Below are positions 50,150 through 60,696 of a DNA stretch of 64,000 nucleotides, one piece after another (position 1 is the first letter of the stretch; each line of letters starts with the position of its first letter). A program made the translations under genes and the position numbers. The DNA is from Longimicrobiales bacterium (GTDB lineage: Bacteria; Gemmatimonadota; Gemmatimonadetes; Longimicrobiales; Gaopeijiaceae): positions 3,132,576 to 3,196,575 of the forward strand of contig OX639991.1 of assembly GCA_951828585.1 (NCBI GenBank), written 5' to 3'. Under the pieces are notes generated by a model. That model searched no databases, was not told the origin of the DNA, and worked only from the letters and a program-made list of their open reading frames with translations.

Positions 50150-50886
50150 GGCGGCGCACGCGGGTCGAGGTCTACTTCACCCCGGAGGAGGTGCGCGCGG
50201 TCGACCTGGCCGGCGCCACGGCGGTGGTCATCGACGTGCTGCGCGCCACCTCGTGCATCGTCGAAGCGATCGCCACCGGGGCCCGGGCCGTGCATCCCGC
50301 CGTCTCGGTCGAGGAGGCGGCCTCGGTGCAGGTCACCCTCAACGGCCCGGGCGACCGCGCCCTCCTGTGCGGCGAGCGCGGCGGGCTCCGCATCGACGGC
50401 TTCGACCTGGGCAACTCCCCCGCCGAGTTCACGGCGGCGGCGGTGGGCGGGCGGCGCCTGGTGATGACGACCACGAACGGCACGCGGGCGTTTGCGGCCG
50501 CCCGTCCCGCCGAGCGCGTCCTCGCGGCCTCCTTCTTCAACCAGACTGCGGTGGCCGAGGCGGTGCGGGAGGACGCCGCGGTCGCGATCGTGTGCGCGGG
50601 CAAGGAAGGCCGGTTCTCGCTGGACGACGCGGTGTGCGCGGGTCATATCGTGCGCGCGGTGCTGGAGCGGGCGGCCACCCCGGTGACACTGGCCGACGGC
50701 GCGGTGGCGGCTCGCGATCTGGCTGCCGTGCACGAGGTCTCGGCCGACATGCTGGCGGGCACGGCCGCCGGGCAGGCGCTGATCGAGGTGGGGCTCGGCA
50801 GCGACCTGGCCCTGTGCGCAAGGGCCGACAGGCACCAGATTATACCCATGATGTACGATCGCGTGATCACGGCCCCGCGAGGGTAG
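50146..50886 (+). CDS. ComB-family 2-phosphosulfolactate phosphatase
   Basis: A 246-aa protein from a TTG overlapping the accC stop (TTGA). Landmarks of the ComB family: VVIDVLRATSCIVEAIATGA, LLCGERGGLRIDGFDLGNSP, RLVMTTTNGTRAFAAARPAE, IVCAGKEGRFSLDDAVCAGH. ComB hydrolyses 2-phosphosulfolactate in coenzyme M synthesis in archaea, but homologs are frequent in bacteria without that pathway, so the physiological substrate here is unknown. It is coupled in a run from accC to ftsK. Confidence 0.85.
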   Translation: MRRRTRVEVYFTPEEVRAVDLAGATAVVIDVLRATSCIVEAIATGARAVHPAVSVEEAASVQVTLNGPGDRALLCGERGGLRIDGFDLGNSPAEFTAAAVGGRRLVMTTTNGTRAFAAARPAERVLAASFFNQTAVAEAVREDAAVAIVCAGKEGRFSLDDAVCAGHIVRAVLERAATPVTLADGAVAARDLAAVHEVSADMLAGTAAGQALIEVGLGSDLALCARADRHQIIPMMYDRVITAPRG

Positions 50887-50892
50887 GAGCTC

Positions 50893-53289
50893 GTGGCAGC
50901 CCCGCGCGGCGGACGGAGGGTGGCGAAGCGGGCGGCGCCCCGTAAGCGAGCCGGGCCGAAGAAGCGCCCGCGCGGGCCGAAGAAGTCGGCGGAGCAGCAG
51001 ATGCGGCAACGGCGCGCGCTGGCCGGCGTCACGGCGGTGCTCACCTTTCTGGTCGCGGCGGCGCTCTTTCCGTTGCAGTGGCTGGGTGCGGGGGCGGTGG
51101 AGTTCTTCCCCGAGGGCAACCCGGTGGGAAGCGCGGGTGACGCCGTGAACGCCCGGCTCCTGGCGGCGCTCGGGATCGGGGTGGCCGCGGTTCCGCTGGG
51201 GCTCCTGGCCGCGGCAGCCTCGTTGGGCGAGTGGTGGGCGTCCGCCCGTCGGAAGAGCCTCTGGATCGTGTCGGCGGCGTTGTTGGTGCTGCTTCCCGTT
51301 TCGGCGTTTCTGGTGGGGGCGGGAGACACCCTGAGCGGTTTTGTCGGGACCTTCCTGGGGACGCCGTTGCGCGGCATGGCCGGCTGGCTGGGCGGTTGGG
51401 TGGTCGTGGGCGCGGCGGCGGTGGCCGCTTGGGCGGCTGCCTTCAGCTTCAACCCGCTGGCTGCGCCGGGGAAGGTGGCCGCGAGGGCTCTCCGGGGCGC
51501 GGGGCGGGGGGTGCGCACGACTGGGGCGGCTGTGGGGAGGTGGGGTGGCCGGCGCCGGGAGCGGTGGGCGGCGAAGCGGAAGGCCGGGTTGAACCGGGCC
51601 GGTGCCGGGCAGTCCCCTGACACGGCCGATCCCTCGACCACCGTCCCCGCGTCCGATTCCGTCACCACGGACACCGACCCGACTCTCTCCCCCCCACCCC
51701 CCGTCCCCGACGCCCCCACCACCCCCGACCTCCTCCCCGCGGACCACCTCCCGCCTCCCGACTACCCGCTCCCCGCGCTGGAACTCCTGCGCGCCCCCGA
51801 GCGCGGCAACCGTCTTGGCATGGAGCGCGAACTGCACCGCCTCGGCGAAGTCCTCGTCGATACTCTCCGGACCTTCAAGATCAGCGGCGAGATTTCGGGG
51901 CGCACCACCGGCCCCGCGGTCACGCGCTACGAGGTCGTCCCGGCTGCGGGTGTCAAGGTCAACCGTATCGCCAACCTGGACGCGGACCTGGCGCTGGCCA
52001 TGAAGGCTAGGAGCGTCCGCATCGTCGCCCCGATCCCCGGCAAGGGTGCCGTGGGGGTCGAGATCCCGAACCCGCGGCCGGAGATCGTGCGGCTGCGCGA
52101 GATCCTCGAGGCGCCGCTCTTCACCCGGTCACGCGGCCTGCTCCCCCTGGGGCTGGGCAAGGACCTGACGGGCAAGCCCTTCGTCGCCGACCTGACCAAG
52201 ATGCCCCACGCGCTCATCGCCGGGGCCACCGGTTCGGGCAAGTCGGTGTGCCTGAACACCTTCATCACCAGCCTGGTGTACCGGCACGCGCCGGACCGTC
52301 TCCGCCTCCTGCTCATCGACCCCAAGATGGTGGAACTCTCGGCCTACGCCGACCTTCCCCATCTGCGCCACCCGGTGGTGACGGATCCCAGGGACGCCGC
52401 CGTGATCCTCAAATGGGCGGTCATGGAGATGGAGCGCCGCTACGGGCTGCTGAGCGCCAACGGCGTGCGGTCGGTGCAGGAATTCAACGAGCGCCTGGAG
52501 CAGGGGAAGGAGATGAAGCTGGCCACGCCGGACGGTCCCGAGGAGGACGAGGACCGCTGGCGGTACAAGGAGGGGCCGCTTCCGTGGATCGTGGTGGTGG
52601 TGGACGAGCTGGCCGATCTGATGATGACGGTGCAGGCGGAGGTGGAAAAACCGCTCACGCAGCTGGCGCAGAAGGCTCGCGCCATCGGCATCCATCTCCT
52701 CGTCGCTACCCAGCGCCCCAGCGTTAATGTGATTACTGGACTGATCAAAGCCAACTTCCCGTGCCGCATAGCGTTTCGCGTCGCATCGAAGACCGATTCT
52801 CGCACGATTCTGGACCAGAATGGCGCCGATTCGCTGCTCGGTTCGGGGGACATGCTCTTCCTGCCGCCGGGGCAAAGCGAGCCGGTGCGGATGCAGGGCG
52901 CCTTCATCTCCACCGACGAGACGGAGGAGCTGATGGGATGGTACCGCGAACAGGCGGACACGCTGGAGGCGCTGAAGGCGCGGGTGAAGAGCGACGAGGG
53001 CGACATCCTCGAGGTCGTGAAGGCCATGGAGGGAGAGGACGATTCCGTCGGCGACGGAGCCATCCGGGGCGACTGGGATCCGCTCTTCCGCCAGGCCGCC
53101 GAGGCGTGCATCCATCAGAAGGCCGGCTCGACGTCTCTTTTGCAGCGTCGGCTGCGTATTGGATACGGTCGGGCCGCGAGGATCGTGGACCAGCTGCACG
53201 ATGCGGGGGTGCTCGGCCCACCCGACGGTTCCAAACCCAGGGAGGTGCTGGTCATGATGGCGGAGTTGGACGAGATATGTCCGGTATGA
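50893..53289 (+). CDS. ftsK: DNA translocase FtsK/SpoIIIE
   Basis: A 798-aa septal DNA pump that clears the chromosome at division. A basic N-terminus, four membrane helices (through about residue 195), a short Pro/Thr-rich linker (much shorter than in E. coli), then the motor: alpha part VLVDTLRTFKISGEISGRTT, Walker A GATGSGKS, LLIDPKMVELSAYADLPHLR, Walker B VVVVDELADLMM, IGIHLLVATQRPSVNVITGL, and a C-terminal gamma winged helix (STSLLQRRLRIGYGRAARIV). Start GTG 50893. ATGA overlap with lolA. Confidence 0.96.
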   Translation: MAAPRGGRRVAKRAAPRKRAGPKKRPRGPKKSAEQQMRQRRALAGVTAVLTFLVAAALFPLQWLGAGAVEFFPEGNPVGSAGDAVNARLLAALGIGVAAVPLGLLAAAASLGEWWASARRKSLWIVSAALLVLLPVSAFLVGAGDTLSGFVGTFLGTPLRGMAGWLGGWVVVGAAAVAAWAAAFSFNPLAAPGKVAARALRGAGRGVRTTGAAVGRWGGRRRERWAAKRKAGLNRAGAGQSPDTADPSTTVPASDSVTTDTDPTLSPPPPVPDAPTTPDLLPADHLPPPDYPLPALELLRAPERGNRLGMERELHRLGEVLVDTLRTFKISGEISGRTTGPAVTRYEVVPAAGVKVNRIANLDADLALAMKARSVRIVAPIPGKGAVGVEIPNPRPEIVRLREILEAPLFTRSRGLLPLGLGKDLTGKPFVADLTKMPHALIAGATGSGKSVCLNTFITSLVYRHAPDRLRLLLIDPKMVELSAYADLPHLRHPVVTDPRDAAVILKWAVMEMERRYGLLSANGVRSVQEFNERLEQGKEMKLATPDGPEEDEDRWRYKEGPLPWIVVVVDELADLMMTVQAEVEKPLTQLAQKARAIGIHLLVATQRPSVNVITGLIKANFPCRIAFRVASKTDSRTILDQNGADSLLGSGDMLFLPPGQSEPVRMQGAFISTDETEELMGWYREQADTLEALKARVKSDEGDILEVVKAMEGEDDSVGDGAIRGDWDPLFRQAAEACIHQKAGSTSLLQRRLRIGYGRAARIVDQLHDAGVLGPPDGSKPREVLVMMAELDEICPV

Positions 53290-54071
53290 CGCGAAGGCGC
53301 GCGGTGGCCACGGGCCGGTCCCATTGCCGGTGGAACGCGACGGGGTCCTTGCCGCGGGTTGCTGCGGCAGCCGGGTGCGCCGCACTCCTCTGGGTGCTGC
53401 CGGCGCCTCCGGCCGCTGTTGCCCAGGAGGCCCGGGTGGCGTTGCGCGCGATGGAGAACGCAGCGGAGCGCTACCGAGAGGTGAGCGCCATGTGCGCGGA
53501 CTTCGAACAGGTCGTCGAGGTGCGGCTCGCGCGGCGAAGGATCGAAAGCGAGGGACGCGTCTGCCAGCAGCGCCCCAACCTCTTCTCCATGCGGTTCACC
53601 GACCCGCGGGGCGACATGGTCATTTCGGATGGCGAGCATTTCTGGGTTTACTACCCCAGCATCGACGAGGACCAGGTCATGCGCCATCCGGCGGCGGAGA
53701 CCCCTGGGCGTCACGACTTCTTCCGCGAGTTTCTGGAGGACCCCGCGAGCAAGTATGCGGCCGAGGACGGGGGCACCGAGCAGGTGAACGGCCGCGATTG
53801 CCGCGTCGTGTCCCTGACGCCGCGAGCGGGGGCGTCCTATCGGGGCGCTCGCCTCTGGCTGGACACGGAGAACCACCTCATCCGGCGGATCGAGCTGCAC
53901 GAGCAGAGCGGTAACGTACGGACGGTGACGTTGGGCAACGTGGACCTCTCGTCGGTGCCGGACCCGGATCTCTTCACCTTCGAGGTGCCCGAGGGGGCGC
54001 GGGTCAGGGGGGCGCCGCCCTCCGCCATCGAGCCGGCGCCGATGTCCCCAGCGGTCCCGGGTCATCCATGA
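53286..54071 (+). CDS. lolA: Outer-membrane lipoprotein carrier LolA-like
   Basis: A 261-aa periplasmic chaperone. Signal peptide (AAAAGCAALLWVLPAPPAAVAQ), then a LolA fold: ENAAERYREVSAMCADFEQV, RRRIESEGRVCQQRPNLFSM, RFTDPRGDMVISDGEHFWVY, and VEVPEG-type end (LFTFEVPEGARV). It ferries lipoproteins (such as Pal and CpoB here) to the outer membrane. ATG 53286 overlaps the ftsK stop; an in-frame ATG at 53277 is an alternative. The stop overlaps rimO. Confidence 0.88.
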   Translation: MTRRRAVATGRSHCRWNATGSLPRVAAAAGCAALLWVLPAPPAAVAQEARVALRAMENAAERYREVSAMCADFEQVVEVRLARRRIESEGRVCQQRPNLFSMRFTDPRGDMVISDGEHFWVYYPSIDEDQVMRHPAAETPGRHDFFREFLEDPASKYAAEDGGTEQVNGRDCRVVSLTPRAGASYRGARLWLDTENHLIRRIELHEQSGNVRTVTLGNVDLSSVPDPDLFTFEVPEGARVRGAPPSAIEPAPMSPAVPGHP

Positions 54072-55519
54072 GACTGCGCACCCGCGAGCTGCCGGTCTTC
54101 CCCGTGGAGGCTGGCCCCGTGCGACCGGGTGTGGACCCCGGCGTGCGCGCGGTCGATCCCCGCTCCTTCGACATCGGCCCCGGGGACGGGCCGCGGTTGG
54201 GTCTCGTCACCCTGGGGTGCGACAAGAACACCGTCGACTCGGAGCACATGATGGCTGCGCTGGTTGCGTCCGGCGCCCGGGTCACCAGCGACGTGGAGAA
54301 CGCGGATGTGGTGGTGGTGAACACCTGCGGCTTCATCGACGCGGCGAAGGAGCAGTCCATCGACACGATCCTGAACGCCTGCGCGCTGAAGGAGCGCGGC
54401 CGGGTGAAGGCGGTGGCCGCCGTGGGATGCATGGTGCAGCGCTACCGCGACGACCTGGAGAAGGAGATCCCGGAGGTGGACCTCTTCCTCGGGATCGCCG
54501 AGATGTCGCGCCTGGTCCCGGAGCTGCGGGCGCGAGGGCACCTCCACGACGGAATCGTGCACAACATGGAGCGCCCGCTGCGGATCCTGGCCACGGAGAC
54601 GCCCCACGTCTCCTTCCTCAAGATCAGCGAGGGGTGCGACCATCGCTGCGCCTTCTGCGCGATCCCGCACATGCGCGGCCTCCACCGCTCGGCCGATCTC
54701 GACGCGCTCGTTGCCGAGGCCCGCGGGCTCGGAGAGCAGGGGGTGCGCGAACTCAACATCGTGTCTCAGGACACCACCTGGTACGGGCGCGACCTGTGGC
54801 GCCACGACCGTTCCGCCCCGTTGCTGAAGGACCTCCTGGAGGCGCTGCTGGACGGGACCGGGGTCGACTGGTACCGGCTGCTCTATATGTACCCTTCGGG
54901 GATCACGCCGTCGCTGGTCTCGCTGCTTGCCAGGGAACCACGGCTGCTGCCCTACCTGGACATGCCGCTGCAACACGGAAGCGACCGCGTCCTCGCGCGT
55001 ATGCGGCGCCCCGAGCGCCAGGAGACGGTGCGCGAACGTGTGCGCTGGCTGCGCGACGAAATCGAGGACCTGACGTTGCGCACCACCGTCATCGTGGGGT
55101 TCCCGGGCGAGACCGACGAGGACGTGCGCATCATGCTGGACTTTCTGGAGGAGATCCGCTTCGACCGCCTGGGCGCATTCGCCTACTCGACCGAGGAGGG
55201 GACGGCCGCGGCCGCCATGCCCGATCAGGTCCCCGACGAGGTGAAGGCCGAGCGCCTGGAGATGGTGATGGAGCGCCAGCGCGACATCTCGTGGCAGTCG
55301 AACCGGGAGTGGGTGGGGCGCCGCGCCGAGGTCCTGGTGGACTCGCTGACCCCGGGCGAAAACGGCCACGATGCAGTGGGTCGTACCGGTGGCCAGGCCC
55401 CCGAGGTGGACGGCCGGACCTTCCTGACCGGTGCCCCTTCGGCCCGGCCGGGTGATATCGTAGAGGTGGAGATTGTGGACGCCGACGACTATGACCTGAC
55501 AGGGAGACTTACGGCATGA
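54068..55519 (+). CDS. rimO: Ribosomal protein S12 methylthiotransferase RimO
   Basis: A 483-aa radical-SAM enzyme that methylthiolates Asp of ribosomal protein S12. The N-terminal MTTase domain carries three cluster Cys (LGCDKNTVDSEHM; VNTCGFIDAAKEQSID; VGCMVQRY). The radical SAM CxxxCxxC lies in ISEGCDHRCAFCAIPHMRG; then YMYPSGI, DMPLQHGSDRVLARMRR, and a C-terminal TRAM-like domain. The first ~35 residues are a variable extension. ATGA overlaps on both sides. Confidence 0.95.
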   Translation: MRLRTRELPVFPVEAGPVRPGVDPGVRAVDPRSFDIGPGDGPRLGLVTLGCDKNTVDSEHMMAALVASGARVTSDVENADVVVVNTCGFIDAAKEQSIDTILNACALKERGRVKAVAAVGCMVQRYRDDLEKEIPEVDLFLGIAEMSRLVPELRARGHLHDGIVHNMERPLRILATETPHVSFLKISEGCDHRCAFCAIPHMRGLHRSADLDALVAEARGLGEQGVRELNIVSQDTTWYGRDLWRHDRSAPLLKDLLEALLDGTGVDWYRLLYMYPSGITPSLVSLLAREPRLLPYLDMPLQHGSDRVLARMRRPERQETVRERVRWLRDEIEDLTLRTTVIVGFPGETDEDVRIMLDFLEEIRFDRLGAFAYSTEEGTAAAAMPDQVPDEVKAERLEMVMERQRDISWQSNREWVGRRAEVLVDSLTPGENGHDAVGRTGGQAPEVDGRTFLTGAPSARPGDIVEVEIVDADDYDLTGRLTA

Positions 55520-56541
55520 GCCAGGGAGACCGCAGCAAGGTTCGGATCGGGGTGATCGGAACCGGGGCGATCTGCCAGCTCATGCACCTCCCCATTCTCT
55601 CCGAGCGGCGCGACGTGGAGGTGGCCGCCGTCGCCGACCTGGACGACCTGAAGGCCCGCAACGTCGCCCGCCGCTTCGGGGTGGGCCGCGTTCTGGACGA
55701 CGACGCCCTGGTGGCCGACGACGAGATCCAGGGGGTGGTGATCAGCGCCCCCAGCTTCGTCCACGAGAGCCTGACCAGGGCCTGTCTGGAAGCCGGCAAG
55801 CATGTGCTGGTGGAGAGGCCTCTGGCGCTGTCGGCGGGTGGGGTGCGCTGGATCATGAAGGCGGCCCAGGACGCGGGCCGGGGTGTGATTCTGGGGATGG
55901 CGCACCGGTATCAGCCGAATGTGCGTGCGCTGCGATCCGCGATCGCCGGCGGGGTGCTGGGCAGACTCAGCTCGATTCAGGTCACCTGGCTCAATCGTGC
56001 CGTGCGGCGTCCCCGTGGGGGATGGCGGCGGCGCGCGCTGGAATCCGGGGGCGGAGCGCTGATGGACCTCGGCGTGCCGGCGCTCGACCTGGCGCTCTGG
56101 GCGATGGGATATCCGGAGGTGGCGCGGGTGTCGGCAGTGACCCCCGGCGACGGTTTCGATGTCGAGGAGGAGGCGCACGTGTACGCGGTGACCCGGGACG
56201 GCGTCGCGCTGTCGCTGGCGGCCAGCTGGCGCCTCCACGCCCCCGACGACCGCCACCAGCTCGAAGCGCTCGGCTCGGAGGGCTCGGCGGTGCTGTTGCC
56301 GTTGTCGATCCACCGTGAAGAGGGTGGACGCACCGTCGACGTGACCCCCCGCTACCCCTCCCCGCGCGGCGGCGAGACCCTCTTCACCAACGGGTTCCGG
56401 CGCCTTCTGGACCACTTCGTGGCGGTCGTCGCGGGAAGGACCGAAGCTCCGCCCCCCGCCGAGCAGACCGCGCTGATGGATCTCGTCGAGGCCGCCTACG
56501 AATCGGCGCGGGAGGGCCGCGAGGTCGAACTGTCGTCCTGA
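55516..56541 (+). CDS. Gfo/Idh/MocA-family oxidoreductase
   Basis: A 341-aa NAD(P)-dependent dehydrogenase. Rossmann loop IGVIGTGAICQLMHLPIL, VVISAPSFVHESLTRACLEA, then KHVLVERPLALS, where the family EKP is ERP (Lys to Arg). The C-terminal domain has ESGGGALMDLGVPALDLALW, with the conserved GGG..D/H-type segment lacking the usual catalytic His. The substrate is unknown. It is embedded between rimO and lnt with 4-bp and 1-bp overlaps, so it may act on an envelope sugar. Confidence 0.87.
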   Translation: MSQGDRSKVRIGVIGTGAICQLMHLPILSERRDVEVAAVADLDDLKARNVARRFGVGRVLDDDALVADDEIQGVVISAPSFVHESLTRACLEAGKHVLVERPLALSAGGVRWIMKAAQDAGRGVILGMAHRYQPNVRALRSAIAGGVLGRLSSIQVTWLNRAVRRPRGGWRRRALESGGGALMDLGVPALDLALWAMGYPEVARVSAVTPGDGFDVEEEAHVYAVTRDGVALSLAASWRLHAPDDRHQLEALGSEGSAVLLPLSIHREEGGRTVDVTPRYPSPRGGETLFTNGFRRLLDHFVAVVAGRTEAPPPAEQTALMDLVEAAYESAREGREVELSS

Positions 56542-58124
56542 TGCGGCGGGGATTGCGGCCACGGGTCCCTGGACACGGGGCACTCCTCGCCGCGGTCTCG
56601 GGTGTCGCCCTGGGCGCCACCTTCTCCCCGTTCGGGGGACCGGTCCTGCCCTTCCTGGCCTTCGCCCCGCTGGCGATGGCGCTCCAACGCGGCCAATCCC
56701 GCCCCGCGTCCGCGAGCCCCGCCGCGCCGCTCTTGTACGGGTTCCTGGCCGCCGCCACCGCCCACGCGATCGGGCTGTACTGGATGGTGCCCGCCCTGTC
56801 GTGGAGGACGCGGCTGGCGGTGCCGGTCTATCTGCTCGTGGTGGCGATGCTGGGGGTGCTGGGGGGCGCGGCGTGTTCCGGCGCGGCGGCGCTCCACCGC
56901 GTGAGGAGGTGGCCGCTCCCGGTGGCCCTGGCGGCGTGCTGGACGGGGTTCGAGTGGGCAGCCGCGCATGTGCCGGGCGTGTCGTACGCGTGGCTGAACG
57001 CGGGGGGATCGCTGGGGTGGCATCCGGTGGCGGCCGGGGGGGTGGAGCTGCTGGGCGCCCGCTTCCTGACGTTCTGGACGGTGGCGGTGGGGGGGGGTGT
57101 GGGGGTGGTCGCGTTGCGGCTTGGGAGGGGTGGGGGTTCCGCGGCGCTGCGTCCGGTTGTCGTGATGCTGGGTGTCGTCGGGATGCCCCTGGTGGCTGGT
57201 CAGTTACGCCAGCGAACGTTCCAGGAGGGTGCAGTGGCCGCGACCGTGGCGGCGGTGCAGGCCGGGCACGGCGGGGGCGGCGTCGAGGGGGCCGTAGCGC
57301 TGGAACGTTGGCTCGAACCGCTCCGTGAACTCGGGGCGGCGCGTCCCTTCGATGTGGCCGTCTTCCCGGAGCGCTTCCTGGCGGCCCGGCTCAGGCATCC
57401 GGACGACGGCGCGGCCACGGCCATGGGGCTGCGGGTCGCGGACTTCGCCGGAACGCTGGGCACGGCCACGCTGGTGGGCGCGCTCGACGCCGAACTCGCG
57501 CACAACGGTCGCGACACCGTCTGGTACAACGCCGCCTTCGTCCAACCGGCGGGGGGCTCGCTTTCGCCGGCGTACCGCAAGACCCGCCTTGTACCGGGCC
57601 TGGAAGGAACGGGGGTGCCAGGTGGTGCCTTCGGACTCGCCAGCCGGGGGTATGGGCGGGGCCGGGATCAGCGACCGCTCCCTCTGGGCGACGGAGCAGT
57701 GGGGGCCATGGTCTGCTACGACTCGGCGTATGGCCCGACGGCGCGGGCCCTGGTGCGCGGCGGCGCAGAGTGGCTGGCCGTGCTGTCCAATGACGACTGG
57801 CTGGATCCGGAGCGGCCCTTCCGCACCACGTGGGCGTACTGGCAGCACGCGACACACGCGCGGCTGCGGGCGATGGAGAACCGGGTCTCGGTGATCCAGG
57901 TGGCCACCACGGGGCACACCTTTGCCGTGTCGTCCGGCGGCCGGGCATCCGCACCGGCACTGGAGGCCGGGGAAGAGGGCATCGCGGTCCTGTCCGTGCA
58001 GCGCCGGGGCGCCTTCACCCTCTACACCCGGCTGGGAGACGTGTTGGGGCTGGCCTGTTTCGTGGTGTTCGCGCTGAGTGTGGTGGTGGACCGGACGGGT
58101 AATGTTCAGGGTCGGCATTCCTGA
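56541..58124 (+). CDS. lnt: Apolipoprotein N-acyltransferase
   Basis: A 527-aa integral membrane enzyme that adds the third acyl chain to lipoproteins. The N-terminal half has about six helices (FLAAATAHAIGLYWMVPALS; LLVVAMLGVLGGAACSGAAA). The C-terminal nitrilase-like domain has the Glu-Lys-Cys triad in VAVFPERFLAARLRH, SPAYRKTRLVPG and AMVCYDSAYGPTARALVRGG. A last helix lies near the C-terminus. Overlaps the oxidoreductase by one base (TGATG). Completes the lipoprotein set with LolA. Confidence 0.92.
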   Translation: MRRGLRPRVPGHGALLAAVSGVALGATFSPFGGPVLPFLAFAPLAMALQRGQSRPASASPAAPLLYGFLAAATAHAIGLYWMVPALSWRTRLAVPVYLLVVAMLGVLGGAACSGAAALHRVRRWPLPVALAACWTGFEWAAAHVPGVSYAWLNAGGSLGWHPVAAGGVELLGARFLTFWTVAVGGGVGVVALRLGRGGGSAALRPVVVMLGVVGMPLVAGQLRQRTFQEGAVAATVAAVQAGHGGGGVEGAVALERWLEPLRELGAARPFDVAVFPERFLAARLRHPDDGAATAMGLRVADFAGTLGTATLVGALDAELAHNGRDTVWYNAAFVQPAGGSLSPAYRKTRLVPGLEGTGVPGGAFGLASRGYGRGRDQRPLPLGDGAVGAMVCYDSAYGPTARALVRGGAEWLAVLSNDDWLDPERPFRTTWAYWQHATHARLRAMENRVSVIQVATTGHTFAVSSGGRASAPALEAGEEGIAVLSVQRRGAFTLYTRLGDVLGLACFVVFALSVVVDRTGNVQGRHS

Positions 58125-58143
58125 CCGGGCCGGGCAGGGTCTG

Positions 58144-58197
58144 GCAGTCCGTGGATAAAGCCGCCCGAATGCCGGGGGGATTCCGTCCACGGGCTGC
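58144..58197 (-). repeat. MITE-like repeat, copy C (short, inverted derivative)
   Basis: A 54-bp element, ends GCAGTCCGTGGATAAAG (from 58144) and TTCCGTCCACGGGCTGC (ending 58197). Read on the minus strand it equals the left ~31 bp of copy A joined to the right ~22 bp, with the ~118-bp middle missing. It lies in the 151-bp gap between lnt and prfA. TATCTTC follows directly (58198), a possible -10 element for prfA. Confidence 0.7.
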
Positions 58198-58275
58198 TAT
58201 CTTCAGAGTCGGTTTCGACCCGGCTCGGCCGAGGTCATTCGCCACCCCCCTTCCACCCGATCCAGGGAGACCGTC

Positions 58276-59361
<1,086 letters not shown>

Positions 59362-59410
59362 TGGGGCGGGTTGCACGGGCGGCGGGGTGCGCAAGGAGGA
59401 CATCCGGCTG

Positions 59411-60295
59411 ATGGCCGCGAGCGTGACCGCGCCGGATCAGCGCGTGTGGACGGTCATGGACGTGATCCGCGCCAGCGGCGAATACCTGGACGGCAAGGGA
59501 CTGGAACACGGCCGCCTCGAAGCCGAACACCTGCTCGCCCACGTCCTCGGCATGGGGCGCCTTCACCTCTACCTGCACTTCGACCGCCCCCTCACCCTGG
59601 CCGAGCGGGGGTGTCTCAAGCCTTTGCTGAGGCGCAGGGCCGCGCGGGAACCGCTGCAGTACATCCTCGGGTCGGCCCCTTTCCGCGACCTCACCCTGGA
59701 TGTCGACCGCCGGGTTGCCATCCCGCGTCCCGAGACCGAGTACCTGATCGATGTCCTCCAGCGCGTTGCCGGCAGGGACCGGGTGTTCGAGTCGGCGCTG
59801 GACGTGGGGACCGGCTCGGGGGCCATCGCGCTGGCGCTGGCCGCGGAGGGGTTGGCCCGCTCGGTAACCGCGACGGACCTGTCGGCTTCCGCCCTGGCCG
59901 CGGCAAGGAACAACGCCGCCGCGGCGGGTGTCACGACAATCGACTTCAGGGTGGGGTGCTTGCTGGAACCCGTGGCGGGCCGGACCTTCGACCTGGTGCT
60001 GTCCAACCCGCCCTACCTCACCGAGGAGGAATGGCGGAGTGCACAGCCCGAGGTGAGAGAGTGGGAGCCCCGTCTGGCCATGGTAGGTGGTGTGGACGGG
60101 CTCGAGGTGACCCACGATCTCGTGGGTGGTGTGGATGACGTTCTGCGCCGCGGGGGCTGGGTGGGTCTGGAGCTGGGAAACTCCCAGGCGGAGACGGTAG
60201 TATGCATGCTGGAAGCGGTGCCCGGCCTGGGTTCGGTGGGTGCGCATGACGACCTGACCGGCCGACAGCGCTATGTTCTTGCACGGAAACACTGA
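59411..60295 (+). CDS. prmC: Release factor glutamine methyltransferase PrmC
   Basis: A 294-aa SAM-dependent enzyme that methylates the GGQ glutamine of release factors. PrmC N-terminal helical domain (EAEHLLAHVLGMGRLHLYLH; REPLQYILGSAPFRDLTLDV), then RVAIPRPETEYLID, SAM motif ALDVGTGSGAIALALAAEG and the catalytic NPPY in DLVLSNPPYLTEEEW. ATG 59411 lies 11 nt after AGGAGG; an in-frame GTG at 59387 is an alternative. It follows prfA, its substrate gene, as in many bacteria. Confidence 0.94.
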   Translation: MAASVTAPDQRVWTVMDVIRASGEYLDGKGLEHGRLEAEHLLAHVLGMGRLHLYLHFDRPLTLAERGCLKPLLRRRAAREPLQYILGSAPFRDLTLDVDRRVAIPRPETEYLIDVLQRVAGRDRVFESALDVGTGSGAIALALAAEGLARSVTATDLSASALAAARNNAAAAGVTTIDFRVGCLLEPVAGRTFDLVLSNPPYLTEEEWRSAQPEVREWEPRLAMVGGVDGLEVTHDLVGGVDDVLRRGGWVGLELGNSQAETVVCMLEAVPGLGSVGAHDDLTGRQRYVLARKH

Positions 60296-60336
60296 GGGAT
60301 CAGGGGCACGACCGGTTGTCTGACGGGAGCGAAACA

Positions 60337-60696
60337 ATGGCGGAGATTCGGGAGATGGCGGAGTCGCTGGGCCAGGCCCTGGGGCGGACTGTGGAGTACC
60401 GTACGCTGGCCCGTGCCATCGAGGGCGCCGACAACGATCGCGAGATTGTGGCTCTGACGAACGAGGTGCAAGGGCTGCAGGAGGTGCTGCGGGCAGCGGC
60501 GCAGAAGGGCGAAGAGCTGCCAACGGCCGAGATGAAACAGCTGGAGGCCGCCATGGAGAAGCTGCAGGCCACTTCGGTCTACCAGAGCGTGGTGGCCGCT
60601 CAGGCCAACTTCGACCGGATCATGCACCGGGTCGACGCTTCCATCCAGGAAGGCATGCGCAAGGGTGCGGCCTCCCCGATCATCCTTGCCACGTGA
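60337..60696 (+). CDS. YlbF/YmcA-family protein
   Basis: A 119-aa all-helical protein: AEIREMAESLGQALGRTVEY, LARAIEGADNDREIVALTNE, QGLQEVLRAAAQKGE, and QATSVYQSVVAAQANFDRIM. This is the Com_YlbF pattern; in Bacillus, members regulate RNase Y-dependent mRNA processing. In this lineage the role is not known. ATG 60337 with GGGAG upstream is preferred over an in-frame TTG at 60316. The stop overlaps the next GTG. Confidence 0.75.
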   Translation: MAEIREMAESLGQALGRTVEYRTLARAIEGADNDREIVALTNEVQGLQEVLRAAAQKGEELPTAEMKQLEAAMEKLQATSVYQSVVAAQANFDRIMHRVDASIQEGMRKGAASPIILAT

